From Pseudomonadota bacterium (GTDB lineage: Bacteria > Pseudomonadota > Gammaproteobacteria > Burkholderiales > Burkholderiaceae), in NCBI GenBank assembly GCA_023441105.1, contig JAEZQX010000050.1, positions 1 to 15,712 of the forward strand: a stretch of 15,712 nt of DNA. Reading direction: 5' to 3'. The translations under genes were made by a program, and so were the position numbers. Every line of letters starts with the position of its first letter. Position 1 is the stretch's first letter. This document shows, piece by piece, positions 1 through 7,139 of the stretch. Under the pieces are notes generated by a model. That model was not told the origin of the DNA and searched no databases. It saw nothing but the letters and a program-made list of their open reading frames with translations.

Positions 1-341
1 ACGCGGCACAAGCCCCGCTGCCGGGCGCCGCTGCCGGGGCGCCGCCGGCAGCGGAAGCCGCGCCGGCACCCGCGGAATCCGCCCCGGCCGATCCGCAGGA
101 AGTGGAGAAGGGCCGGCGCACCTACCGCGACCTCTGCCAGAAGTGCCACGGCCTGAACATGGTTTCGACCGGCGGAGGATTCTTCGACCTGCGCACCTTC
201 CCGCTCGACCAGAAGCCGCGCTTCGTCAACTCGGTGACGAACGGCAAACGCGCGATGCCGGCCTGGGGCGGCGTGCTGAAGGCGGAGGAGATCGAGTCGC
301 TGTGGGCATACGTGTCGACGGGAGGAGCCGGGCCGCGGTGA
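1..341 (+). CDS. c-type cytochrome, C-terminal part (5' end outside window)
   Basis: The reading frame is open from the window edge (first full codon at 3) to a TGA at 339-341, so the gene starts upstream. The visible part opens with about 30 residues rich in Ala and Pro, a typical flexible linker between a signal or membrane anchor and a periplasmic haem domain. A class I cytochrome c domain follows: the haem-binding motif CQKCH is at 135-149, and the likely distal Met ligand is in RAMPAWGG (ATG at 255-257). The ending IESLWAYVSTGG matches the usual C-terminal helix of cytochrome cbb3-like/c5-like domains. Role: periplasmic electron transfer. The partner is not visible, because any dehydrogenase or oxidase subunit would lie upstream. 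Cytochrome class is confident; the specific role is unknown. Confidence 0.88.
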   Translation, partial: AAQAPLPGAAAGAPPAAEAAPAPAESAPADPQEVEKGRRTYRDLCQKCHGLNMVSTGGGFFDLRTFPLDQKPRFVNSVTNGKRAMPAWGGVLKAEEIESLWAYVSTGGAGPR

Positions 342-434
342 GTCCGTCCCGAGGTCGCGGTGTGCGATCATCGGCCAGGAGCCTAGGCGAAAAGGGCCGG
401 GAACTCCGGTCGGCGCCCACGCACGGAGACAAGC

Positions 435-1391
435 ATGCTGCGCACCCTGTTCTCGATCGCGCTCGCCGCCATCAGCCTGCCGGCTTCGGCGCAGGACTTT
501 CCGTCGCGGCCGGTCACCATCGTGGTACCGGTGCCGCCGGGTGGCATCGTCGACCTGGCTGCCCGCCTGGCCGGCGAGCCGCTGACGCGGGCGCTCGGCC
601 AGCCGGTCGTGGTGGAGAACCGCGCCGGGGCCAGCGGCAACATCGCCTACGGCCACGTTGCCGGCGCAAAGCCCGATGGCTACACGCTGCTCGCATCGTA
701 TTCGATGTACCACGTCGGCAACCCCAGCATGTTCTCCGGGCTGCGCTGGAACGCCGACTCCTTCAAGCCGGTCGGCATGGTGGCGGTTGCGCCCAATGTC
801 GTGGTGGTCCATCCGTCGCTGCCGGTCAACAATCTCAAGGAGCTCGTGGACTACGCGAAGAAGAATCCCGGCCGGCTGAACTACGCCTCGCAGGGCAGCG
901 GATCGATTCCTCACGTCGGCACGGAGCTGTTCAAGCAGATGAATGGCGTCGACATGGTGCACGTGCCTTACAAGGGGTCGGGACCGGCCATCCAGGATGT
1001 ACTTTCCGGCCAGGTGCAGCTGTTCGTCACCACGCCGCCCTCGGTGCTGGGGCATGTCCAGCAGGGCAAGCTGCGCGCCATCGCGATCGCCAGCGATGCC
1101 CGTCATCCGCAACTGCCGGATGTGCCGACCTCGGTGGAACAGGGAATGCCGGACTTCAAGCTCGATGCGTGGGTCGCGCTCTTCGCGCCGGCGGCCACGC
1201 CCGACGACGTGGTCGCCAAGCTGTCGGATGCGCTCGCCAGCAGCCTCGATACGCCGGAGGTGCGCAGCCGCGCCGCACAGGCAGGCGTGTCGGCGCGTCC
1301 CATGCCCGCTGCCGAACTCGGCCGCACGGTGGCTGCGGATACCGAGTACTGGTCCAAGGTGATCAAGGCGGCGAACATCCGGGCGGATTGA
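435..1391 (+). CDS. Bug/TctC-family tripartite tricarboxylate transporter substrate-binding protein
   Basis: This 318-residue protein has the usual length of Bug receptors. Residues 1-19 form a Sec signal peptide ending ASA, with cleavage before QDFPSRP. The mature N-terminus carries the family hallmark VPVPPGGIVDLAARL, where Asp40 belongs to the ligand-contact loop. Later family motifs are visible: LNYASQGSGSIPHVGTELF, VPYKGSGPAIQDVLSGQVQL and KLRAIAIAS. Role: a periplasmic receptor for a small organic acid or similar carboxylate. The ligand cannot be read from sequence. No tctA or tctB membrane subunit lies nearby, as is common for the many orphan Bug genes of Burkholderiales. The start ATG has GGAG at 425-428, six bases upstream. 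The gene is 93 bases after the cytochrome gene and may not be cotranscribed with it. Confidence 0.95.
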   Translation: MLRTLFSIALAAISLPASAQDFPSRPVTIVVPVPPGGIVDLAARLAGEPLTRALGQPVVVENRAGASGNIAYGHVAGAKPDGYTLLASYSMYHVGNPSMFSGLRWNADSFKPVGMVAVAPNVVVVHPSLPVNNLKELVDYAKKNPGRLNYASQGSGSIPHVGTELFKQMNGVDMVHVPYKGSGPAIQDVLSGQVQLFVTTPPSVLGHVQQGKLRAIAIASDARHPQLPDVPTSVEQGMPDFKLDAWVALFAPAATPDDVVAKLSDALASSLDTPEVRSRAAQAGVSARPMPAAELGRTVAADTEYWSKVIKAANIRAD

Positions 1392-1413
1392 GCCGCGCCC
1401 GCCAGGGTCGTCA

Positions 1414-1433
1414 GGCCGCGGCGCGTCGCGGCC
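1414..1433. terminator. GC-rich hairpin between convergent genes
   Basis: GGCCGCG (1414-1420) and CGCGGCC (1427-1433) form a perfect seven-pair stem with a six-base loop. It lies exactly in the 43-base gap between the convergent binding-protein gene and the lipoprotein gene. It is followed only by CTTACTT on the plus strand, so it lacks a proper U-tract. A bidirectional terminator or 3'-end stabilising hairpin is the natural reading, at modest confidence. Confidence 0.4.
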
Positions 1434-1434
1434 C

Positions 1435-1980
1435 TTACTTCCTGATCCGCCGGGCCTCCAGCCTCGCGTTCTTGTGCGAGGCATCGGACTCACCCGAGTA
1501 GTACCTGTCGCCGATCAGGTAGAGATAGGCGCAGACGGGCGTGGGGCCGCGCTGCTGGTTGTTCATCCAGCACCTTCGCCCCTGTTCGTCGACCCACCAG
1601 GCGCCTTCGTACTCGATGACCAGGCCATCTCCCATCTTCGACTGGCCGGTCACCTTGCCGTCGGGGAAGCTCATTTCCCGCCAGAACACGTCCCCCGCCG
1701 CGCCCTCCATGACGGCGCCGCTGACCGCGATCCGGACTTGCGCTCCGTTGAGCTGGCGGCCGCCCTTGGCAAGCAGTTCGCCGACCGTCAGGCTCGTCGT
1801 CGCCCACTGCGGGATGGGCGACGGCGCGGCAGCCGGTGCCGGCGCCGGCTGCGTGACGGAACGCTGGCTGGAGGACGCGCAGCCCGCCACGGCGGCCAGC
1901 AGCCCGAGTCCGAGCAGCAGAACCGGCAGCGGGCGCACTGCCGACGACGATCGCACAAGTTTCACGAGTCGGTATCGCAT
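1435..1980 (-). CDS. Putative outer-membrane lipoprotein of unknown function
   Basis: I chose the ATG at 1980 because the protein then opens with a basic stretch (MRYRLVKLVR), a hydrophobic segment at residues 17-31 and a lipobox VAGC with Cys34, giving a standard type II signal. The frame stays open upstream to 2142, but that would overlap the end of homospermidine synthase and bury the signal. The protein is 181 residues. After an Ala/Pro-rich linker comes a compact domain of about 110 residues, probably beta-rich, with SFPDGKVTGQS, a Trp pair in EGAWWVDEQGR and two cysteines (RCWMNN and PVCAYLY) that could form a disulphide. Its layout (DG..G, G.W, C.W, C.Y) recalls small secreted domains such as DUF995, but I cannot assign a family. 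It starts 29 bases after the end of the synthase gene on the same strand, so the two may share a transcript. Confidence 0.75.
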   Translation of the reverse strand: MRYRLVKLVRSSSAVRPLPVLLLGLGLLAAVAGCASSSQRSVTQPAPAPAAAPSPIPQWATTSLTVGELLAKGGRQLNGAQVRIAVSGAVMEGAAGDVFWREMSFPDGKVTGQSKMGDGLVIEYEGAWWVDEQGRRCWMNNQQRGPTPVCAYLYLIGDRYYSGESDASHKNARLEARRIRK

Positions 1981-2009
1981 GCGTCCCACTGTAGCGCCTG
2001 CCGAGCCGG

Positions 2010-3419
2010 TCACGTCACCCGGAAATTCCCGAACTGCCAGGGATCGGAACGATCGACCTCTTCCTCGAACAGCTTGCCGCGGTCGAGGAGCGGCGACCAG
2101 TCGCTGTAGACACCGTGCAGCTCGCCAAGATAGGGCTGGCACAGTTGCAGGATCTCATCGAAGGGCAGGTCCTCGGGTTCGACGACGCCGGCATCCGGAT
2201 GGCGGATGGCCCAGATGACGCCGGCCATGACCGCTGCGGCAACCTGCAGGCTGGTGGCATTGTTGTACGGGCACGCCTTGCGTGCCTCCTCGGCGGTGAG
2301 GCGCGAACCGAACCAGTAGGCGTTCCTCGCGTGACCCATCAGCAGCACCCCGAGCTCGTCGCCTCCGCCCGCGATGTGGTCGCGGATCAGGCGCTGCATC
2401 TGCTGCGGCCGCCAGTTCCGCCCGGCGAGCTCGTGCAGCGAGAGGATCGCGTCGTCGCAGGGATGGTAGGCGTAGAGCACCGTCGGCCGATAGGACGGTT
2501 GCGCCGGCGCACCGATTGTCAGGTAGTTGGCGATCGAAATGGCTTCGGCATGCGTGATCAGGAAGCCGTGGAACGGGCCGGCAAGCGGCGCCCAGCTGCG
2601 GACCCGGGTGGCGGCGCCGGGCCGGCTGAGATAGATCGCGGCCCGGCAGCCGCCGTTGTGGCGGGCACCGTCGGAAGGAAAGCGCCGCTCGTGGCTCCCC
2701 CATCCCAGCTCCGACGGCTGCAGGCTCTCCTCGACGAAGCCCTGGATCGACCAGGTATTGACGAACTCGCCGGGTCTCTTGCGCTCGTGGCTCCATTGGG
2801 TGTCGCGTTCGGCGATGTGGATGGCCCGGATGCCGAGCCGCTGGGCCAGCTGCGCCCAACCCAGGCGGCCCGTCGGCACCGGCGCGTCGTCGCCGACATC
2901 CCGCGCGATGTTCAGCAATGCCTGCTTGAGGAAGTGCGAAACGAGCCCGGGGTTGGCGCCATGGGTGACGACTGCGGTCGGCGCCGGGCCGCCCCCCCGC
3001 AGCGCCAAGGCGGCTTCACGCAGTCCGTAGTTGGTGCGCTCGCCCGCCGAACGCATCGGGTCGTCGTAGCGGCCCGGCCATGGCTCGGTGCAGGTATCGA
3101 GGTAGAGCGCGCCGATATCGCGGCAATGTCGCATCAGGTCGGTGCTGCTCACCTCCACGGAGAGGTTGAGCAGGAAATCTCCTGCGCCCAGATACGGCTC
3201 GAGTACCTGGCGATAGTTGTCTTCCCGCAAGGGCGCCGTCAGGTGCTGGACGCCGAATCCCGCGGCAAGCGGTGCATCGACGGCATGCGCATTGATGACC
3301 AGCACCTGGTCCGGCCGCATCTCGATATGCCGCAGCAGCAACGGCAGCGCCGCCTGCCCGATGCTGCCGAATCCGGTAATGACCAGCCGTCCTCGAAAGA
3401 CTGTCTGCTGCCTCTGCAC
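2010..3419 (-). CDS. hss: Homospermidine synthase (EC 2.5.1.44)
   Basis: NAD-dependent enzyme that makes sym-homospermidine from putrescine with release of ammonia; cytoplasmic. With the GTG start at 3419 the protein is 469 residues, close to the roughly 470-480 usual for bacterial enzymes. The Rossmann motif GFGSIG is at residues 16-21. HGANPGLVSHF is at 153-163, NTWSIQGF with Trp223 follows, then ELGWGSHE at 237-244. From memory of the Blastochloris viridis structure, its active-site residues Asn162, Glu210, Trp229 and His296 correspond with a constant offset of six to Asn156, Glu204, Trp223 and His290 here; Asp354 probably matches Asp361. This supports an active enzyme and the chosen start. 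The frame could extend to 3503, but those 28 residues are not family-like. No other polyamine gene is visible nearby. Confidence 0.95.
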   Translation of the reverse strand: MQRQQTVFRGRLVITGFGSIGQAALPLLLRHIEMRPDQVLVINAHAVDAPLAAGFGVQHLTAPLREDNYRQVLEPYLGAGDFLLNLSVEVSSTDLMRHCRDIGALYLDTCTEPWPGRYDDPMRSAGERTNYGLREAALALRGGGPAPTAVVTHGANPGLVSHFLKQALLNIARDVGDDAPVPTGRLGWAQLAQRLGIRAIHIAERDTQWSHERKRPGEFVNTWSIQGFVEESLQPSELGWGSHERRFPSDGARHNGGCRAAIYLSRPGAATRVRSWAPLAGPFHGFLITHAEAISIANYLTIGAPAQPSYRPTVLYAYHPCDDAILSLHELAGRNWRPQQMQRLIRDHIAGGGDELGVLLMGHARNAYWFGSRLTAEEARKACPYNNATSLQVAAAVMAGVIWAIRHPDAGVVEPEDLPFDEILQLCQPYLGELHGVYSDWSPLLDRGKLFEEEVDRSDPWQFGNFRVT

Positions 3420-3426
3420 GCGGCGC

Positions 3427-3432
3427 ACCTCC
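3427..3432 (-). promoter_or_regulatory. Ribosome binding site fixing the GTG start of hss
   Basis: On the minus strand GGAGGT lies seven bases before the GTG at 3419-3417. It is a near-perfect anti-16S match at ideal spacing, and it decides against the longer reading frame that begins at 3503. Confidence 0.75.
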
Positions 3433-3604
3433 GACACGGAACACTGCGGCAGCGCCGCCTCGTGCCGGAAAGCGCACCGCGTCGGGCAGCAGCGATCCGG
3501 CACCCGGGGATGCCGCGAATCGATGATAGTCGTTGAGTCCGGAATGTCCGCGAGCCTTCGGCCGCGCAGGGCAAGGGATTGTCAGATAGCCTGGTCCCTG
3601 GTTG

Positions 3605-3781
3605 CTAGAAGCAGATGGTGAAGATGGAAAGCCACGGCACCAGATTCTCCGGCGCCAGCATCCGCGCCAGTCCCCAGAAGCTGGAGCAGACCAGTACCAG
3701 CACCGCCAGGAGAACACGTGCCGTCGGCGAATGCCGCCACTGCCGGGACCCGGGCCGGCGCGCCGCGCGTGGTGCCGTCAC
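3605..3781 (-). CDS. Possible small single-pass membrane protein (58 residues)
   Basis: This short frame starts at a GTG (3781-3779), 23 bases after the stop of the MFS transporter gene on the same strand, and ends in TAG or an equivalent stop near 3605. It encodes a basic N-terminus (AARRPGSRQWRHSPTAR), then a hydrophobic stretch VLLAVLVLVCSSFWGL long enough for one membrane span, then a second hydrophobic patch, VPWLSIFTICF, at the C-terminus. The positive-inside arrangement is what a real small membrane protein shows, and the position fits a transporter operon. A GGGGACGG purine-rich stretch upstream could serve as a weak ribosome site. I recognise no family. It could instead be chance open frame, which is common at this GC content. 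Confidence 0.4.
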   Translation of the reverse strand: MTAPRAARRPGSRQWRHSPTARVLLAVLVLVCSSFWGLARMLAPENLVPWLSIFTICF

Positions 3782-3804
3782 CGTGACGATCCGTCCCCGC
3801 AACC

Positions 3805-5010
3805 TCAGGCCGGCTGTGCCACCCGCCGGACCTGCGCGTCGTCGATCGGCCAATGCAGCAGCGCCGCCGCGACGCCCAGCAGGATGGCGCCGAGCCAGAT
3901 GGCGTCGTAGGAGCGGGTGGCGTCGAACACGTGGCCGCCGAGCCAGACGCCGAAGAAGGCGCCGAGCTGGTGGCCGAAGAAGACGAAGCCGAACAGGGTG
4001 GACAGGTAGCGCACGCCGAAGACCTGGGCGACCAGCCCGGTTGTGAGCGGCACCGTTCCCAGCCAGATCAGGCCCATGACCAGCGAGAAGGCGTACACCG
4101 ACGGCTCGCTCAAAGGCAGCAGCACGAACAACGTCATCGCCAGCGAGCGAAGCAGGTAGATGCCGCTCAGCAGATGCTTGCGGCGATAGAGGCCGCCCAG
4201 ATGACCGCACAGGTAGGTGCCCGCCACGTTGGCGAGCGCGACCAGCGACAGCGCGATCACCGCGGCTCGCGGCTGCAGGCCGTGGTCGAGGAGGTAGGCC
4301 GGCAGGTGCGCGCCGATGAATGCCAGCTGGAATCCGCAGGCGAGGAAGCCGAGATTCAGCAGCCAGAAGCCGCGGTGGGCCAGGGCTTCCGCGATGGCCG
4401 CCCGCAGCGACAGCGCCGGGCCCGGCTCGCCGCCGGCGCTGCTGTCGCCGCGCAAGGCAAAGGCCAGCGGCACCAGGCAGGCGCTGGCCAGCGCCAGGAT
4501 CAACAGCGTGCTGGTCCAGTCGAAGGCTGCGAGAAGCGCCTGCGTGCCGGGCACGATCAGGAACTGTCCAAAGCCGCCGACAGCACCGGCCAGGCCCAAT
4601 GCCCAACTGCGGCGCTCTGGTGCGACGATGCGGCCCAGCGCGCCGTAGACGACGGCGAAGGAGGTTGCCGACAACGCGACGCCGATCACCAGGCCGGCCG
4701 ACAGGGTGAAGGCGATGGGCGAGATGGTCGTCGACATGAGCCACAAGCCGGCCGCATAGAGCACCAGGCCGCCGAGCAGCACCCGCGTCGCGCCGAACCG
4801 GTCGGCAACCATGCCGGTGAATGGCTGGGCGAAACCCCAGACGAGATTCTGCAGCGCGATCGCGAAGGCGAACAGCTCGCGGCCCCAGCCGCGGTCGGCC
4901 GTCATCGGTAGCAGGAAGAGGCCCTGGACGTGCCGCACGCCCAGCGCCAGGCCCATGATGATGCCGCCGCACAGGACGATCCAGGCTGCGGCACCGCGCA
5001 TGTTCTTCAT
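3805..5010 (-). CDS. MFS transporter, 12 transmembrane segments
   Basis: The ATG at 5010 gives 401 residues and has GGAGG six bases upstream (5017-5021). An upstream extension in frame is polar and lacks a ribosome site. The protein is strongly hydrophobic, with about twelve spans in two halves. The loop after span 2 is GMVADRFGATRVLLGG, the MFS signature motif (G-x-x-x-D-R-x-G-x-R). A hydrophilic central loop near residues 195-215 (GDSSAGGEPGPALSLR) separates the halves. It resembles the monocarboxylate/oxalate-formate-like MFS transporters common in Burkholderiales, but the substrate cannot be read from sequence. It diverges from the small cupin gene at 5177 with 166 bases between the starts, so the two may share control and pathway. 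Confidence 0.93.
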   Translation of the reverse strand: MKNMRGAAAWIVLCGGIIMGLALGVRHVQGLFLLPMTADRGWGRELFAFAIALQNLVWGFAQPFTGMVADRFGATRVLLGGLVLYAAGLWLMSTTISPIAFTLSAGLVIGVALSATSFAVVYGALGRIVAPERRSWALGLAGAVGGFGQFLIVPGTQALLAAFDWTSTLLILALASACLVPLAFALRGDSSAGGEPGPALSLRAAIAEALAHRGFWLLNLGFLACGFQLAFIGAHLPAYLLDHGLQPRAAVIALSLVALANVAGTYLCGHLGGLYRRKHLLSGIYLLRSLAMTLFVLLPLSEPSVYAFSLVMGLIWLGTVPLTTGLVAQVFGVRYLSTLFGFVFFGHQLGAFFGVWLGGHVFDATRSYDAIWLGAILLGVAAALLHWPIDDAQVRRVAQPA

Positions 5011-5142
5011 CGACTTCCTCCCCTTGGTCGCCCCATCCTGCAGTCGGAGCACTGGTTGCCGTCGCAACGGGTCCGGCCATTCTGCGGCTGGGGCGGCTGG
5101 GGCGCGGCGAATTCTGCTTCCTGCCCGATGAGCAGGATTCAA

Positions 5143-5170
5143 TTGCCCGCGCCCGCCGCGCCTGCACAAT
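5143..5170 (+). promoter_or_regulatory. Candidate promoter immediately upstream of the small cupin gene
   Basis: TTGCCC (5143-5148) and CACAAT (5165-5170) are separated by 16 bases, and each matches the sigma70 consensus at four of six positions. Transcription would start about seven bases on, at or next to the cupin ATG (5177). No Shine-Dalgarno site precedes that ATG, which would fit a leaderless mRNA. Weak hexamers keep confidence low. Confidence 0.3.
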
Positions 5171-5176
5171 CCCGCC

Positions 5177-5536
5177 ATGAAGATCGGCGACATGCGCGTC
5201 ACCCGCCGGATGGTCCAGGCGCTCATCCGCGAAGCCGCGCCCGACGGTCCGCCGGAGCAGAGTGTGCTGTGCGAAGCCATGCGTCATGGCTCGATGTCGC
5301 TCGAGTACTACCTTCCGGTCGACGAGGACCGCCAGCAGCCGCACGACCAGGACGAGCTCTACATCGTGCAGGAAGGAGCGGCCCTGCTCGTGATCGAGGA
5401 CGCAGTGATGGAGCTGGCCTCCGGCGACGCGGTGTTCGTGCCGGCCGGCGCCCGGCACCGCTTCCATTCCTTCAGCGCCGGCTTCGCGACCTGGGTGATT
5501 TTCTGGGGCAGGAAGGGCGGCGAGGCGCCATCATGA
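5177..5536 (+). CDS. Small single-domain cupin protein
   Basis: A 119-residue protein with one cupin_2 beta-barrel. Cupin motif 1 is QQPHDQDELYIVQEG (residues 53-67) and motif 2 is SGDAVFVPAGARHRF (82-96). Of the four usual metal ligands, His56, Glu60 and His94 are present. The position of the first His of the HxH pair is Gln54, so metal binding may be altered. Homologues with HPHDQDELY-like motifs are small cytoplasmic proteins of unknown enzymatic role. The ATG at 5177 starts just before the recognisable fold and has no clear ribosome site. The gene is divergent from the MFS transporter gene and convergent with another cupin gene. A sugar- or carboxylate-modifying role is possible but not demonstrated. 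Confidence 0.88.
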   Translation: MKIGDMRVTRRMVQALIREAAPDGPPEQSVLCEAMRHGSMSLEYYLPVDEDRQQPHDQDELYIVQEGAALLVIEDAVMELASGDAVFVPAGARHRFHSFSAGFATWVIFWGRKGGEAPS

Positions 5537-5586
5537 ACCGGCCATGCCAGCCATGCGTGTGGCCTCGCCAGCCGACCCGGCCGCGG

Positions 5587-5608
5587 GTGCTCCGCCGGGG
5601 CGGCGCAC
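5587..5608. terminator. Hairpin between the two convergent cupin genes
   Basis: GTGC, one mismatch, CCGCC, then GGCGG, one mismatch, GCAC forms a near-perfect inverted repeat. It lies in the 83-base gap between convergent stops (5536 and 5620). A bidirectional terminator is likely. No U-tract follows on either strand, so it may depend on Rho or act as a 3'-end block. Confidence 0.38.
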
Positions 5609-5619
5609 TCGGCGGCGGA

Positions 5620-6114
5620 TCAATACGGCTCCCCGGACTTGTGCGAGAAGCGCCAGCCGCCTTCGGCATCCAGGTCGGCAGCGAGGTCGTCGTCGGGATA
5701 GGCGATCACGTCGTGAGCGGCACGATCCCCGATTTCGAGATACAGGACTTCCTCATCGCTGCGATTGACCAGATGATGCGCGTTGCCGGAACCGGCGGCG
5801 AAGCCGGCGCACATCCCCGGCTCGAGCAGCGACGCGCCTTCATCGGTGACAAGGGTGGGAAAGCCGGCAAGGATGTAGACGAATTCGTCCTGTCGCGAAT
5901 GGGCGTGGCGCAGTGCCGACTGCGCTCCTGGCGCCAGACGCGTGAGGTTGACGCCGAACGAACGCAGCCCGAACAGGTCGCCCAGGGGTCGCTTTTCGCG
6001 GCCCTTCATGCGTACCGCGAAGGTCTCGGGATAGTTCGACGATCTGGTGCGTGGCGCGACTTCGCTGGCGAAGATGGCGAGTGGAGGAGGAGTGGCTTGA
6101 GTCCTGGCGTTCAT
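5620..6114 (-). CDS. Cupin-fold protein of the COG3837 type
   Basis: A 164-residue protein with a complete cupin signature. HAHSRQDEFVYILAG (residues 70-84) supplies the HxH pair His70 and His72 with Glu77. The second motif contains PGMCAGFAAG and NAHHLVNRS (His113/His114). The C-terminal YPDDDLAADL and FSHKSGEPY segments are typical of COG3837 cupins, which are conserved and uncharacterised. Unlike the neighbouring small cupin, all metal ligands look intact. Its ATG (6114-6112) overlaps the TGA of the upstream LysR gene as ATGA, so it is probably translated by coupling from the regulator's mRNA. The regulator may control, or sense a product of, the reaction this protein takes part in. Confidence 0.92.
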   Translation of the reverse strand: MNARTQATPPPLAIFASEVAPRTRSSNYPETFAVRMKGREKRPLGDLFGLRSFGVNLTRLAPGAQSALRHAHSRQDEFVYILAGFPTLVTDEGASLLEPGMCAGFAAGSGNAHHLVNRSDEEVLYLEIGDRAAHDVIAYPDDDLAADLDAEGGWRFSHKSGEPY

Positions 6115-7088
6115 TGCGACGATTCCCGACGGGAGTTGAGAAGCGGTGCGGCCTCCGGCCCGCCGTCCCCGTCACCTTGCCGATCGGCGGCGGCGAGCCA
6201 GGTGAAGAAGGCGCGAGCAGCCGGCTTGACCGCGCCCGATGGCGTCAGGTGGGCGCGGTAATCGGACACGCGCTGCGCATGCGGATGGGCGCGTACCAGC
6301 GTGCCGGCGGCGAGATGGCGCTCGCAGGCGATGCTGGTGCTGAGTGCCAGCCCCATGCCCGCTGCGGTGGCCTCCAGCATGGAAACCGCATCATCGAAGA
6401 AGCTTCCCCTCGCCGGCTCGGGCGCGCGGCCGAATGCGTCCTCGAACCACGACGCCCACGACAGCAGGGGATGCCGAAGCAGGGGCAGGCCGAGGAAGCT
6501 TTCGATCGACTCGAAGGGCCCGTGGGACGCCAGGAACGCGGGCGCGCAAACGGCGCAGATGTCGTCGGAGCACAGGGTCATCGCATCGCTTGCCGCCGGC
6601 ATGCCGGAGCCATAGTGGATCAGCAGATCGCCGTCGAAGCCGTTGTCGAAGTCCGCCGCGGCCACCGATGCCACCTCGAAGCGGACGGCTGGATGACGCC
6701 GCCTGAAGCCGTCCAGGCGGGGGAGCAGCCAGGAGCTGCCGATCGCCGGCGCAACCGCGATCCGCACCAGGCGCCGCTCCAGGTCATCGATCCGCGACGC
6801 CGCGGCGCGCAGCCGGTCGAGGCTGTCGGCGATGCAGGCCGCGAAACGCTCACCCGCTTCCAGCAGCCTGGCGTTGCGGCCGGTGCGTTCGAACAGCGGC
6901 ACGGCGAGGCGCGTCTCCAGGTGCCTGATGCGGTGGCTGACGGCGGAGTCGCTGATGCACAGCTCGCTCGCCGCCCTCGTGAAGCTGCCCAGCCTGGCGG
7001 CAGCCTCGAAGGCAGCCAGCTCCGCCAGCGGCAGCGTCGAGATCGGTGCCGAAGTTGAGAGCGACGCTCCGTCCGAGTTAGTCTGCAT
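6111..7088 (-). CDS. LysR-family transcriptional regulator (GcvA-like)
   Basis: I chose the ATG at 7088, which has AAGGA at 7095-7099, six bases upstream, over an in-frame ATG at 7145 that would overlap the divergent gene. The product is 325 residues. The winged helix-turn-helix lies at about residues 19-78, with LAAFEAAARLGSFTRAASEL and then SDSAVSHRIRHLETRL, as in GcvA-type regulators. The effector-binding domain follows, with APAIGSSWLLPRL and GDLLIHYGSG. The C-terminus has an extra polar tail of about 25 residues (GDGDGGPEAAPLLNSRRE) beyond the usual end. The stop overlaps the cupin start (ATGA), making a two-gene operon, and the gene diverges from a second LysR gene 51 bases away. The effector is unknown. 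Confidence 0.95.
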   Translation of the reverse strand: MQTNSDGASLSTSAPISTLPLAELAAFEAAARLGSFTRAASELCISDSAVSHRIRHLETRLAVPLFERTGRNARLLEAGERFAACIADSLDRLRAAASRIDDLERRLVRIAVAPAIGSSWLLPRLDGFRRRHPAVRFEVASVAAADFDNGFDGDLLIHYGSGMPAASDAMTLCSDDICAVCAPAFLASHGPFESIESFLGLPLLRHPLLSWASWFEDAFGRAPEPARGSFFDDAVSMLEATAAGMGLALSTSIACERHLAAGTLVRAHPHAQRVSDYRAHLTPSGAVKPAARAFFTWLAAADRQGDGDGGPEAAPLLNSRRESSQ

Positions 7089-7139
7089 GCTTGTTCCTTC
7101 CTGAAACCGCTTCGCCGAATCCGAATCGCTGCCGATATC
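7089..7139. promoter_or_regulatory. Divergent LysR-LysR control region
   Basis: Only 51 bases separate the two start codons (78 if the second LysR uses its later ATG), so promoters and operators for both must lie here or overlap coding sequence. The segment holds a tandem direct repeat CGAATC-CGAATC (7116-7127) and a small palindrome TTCGcCGAA (7111-7119), which fits the T-N11-A style of LysR sites. No clear sigma70 hexamer pair is visible. Confidence 0.4.

Noticed and set aside
143..1501. Long plus-strand frame spanning the cytochrome and binding-protein genes
   Set aside because: Two well-supported genes occupy the region in another frame; the product is Arg/Gly-rich without motifs.
2115..3536. 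Long open frame of 473 residues on the plus strand opposite hss
   Set aside because: It is antisense to a protein with clear homospermidine synthase motifs, and its composition (Arg, Gln, Gly) is that of a shadow frame.
3605..5467. Minus-strand frame of 620 residues covering the MFS gene
   Set aside because: Only its last 58-60 residues fall outside the MFS gene and look protein-like. The rest is a frame-shifted shadow of the transporter.
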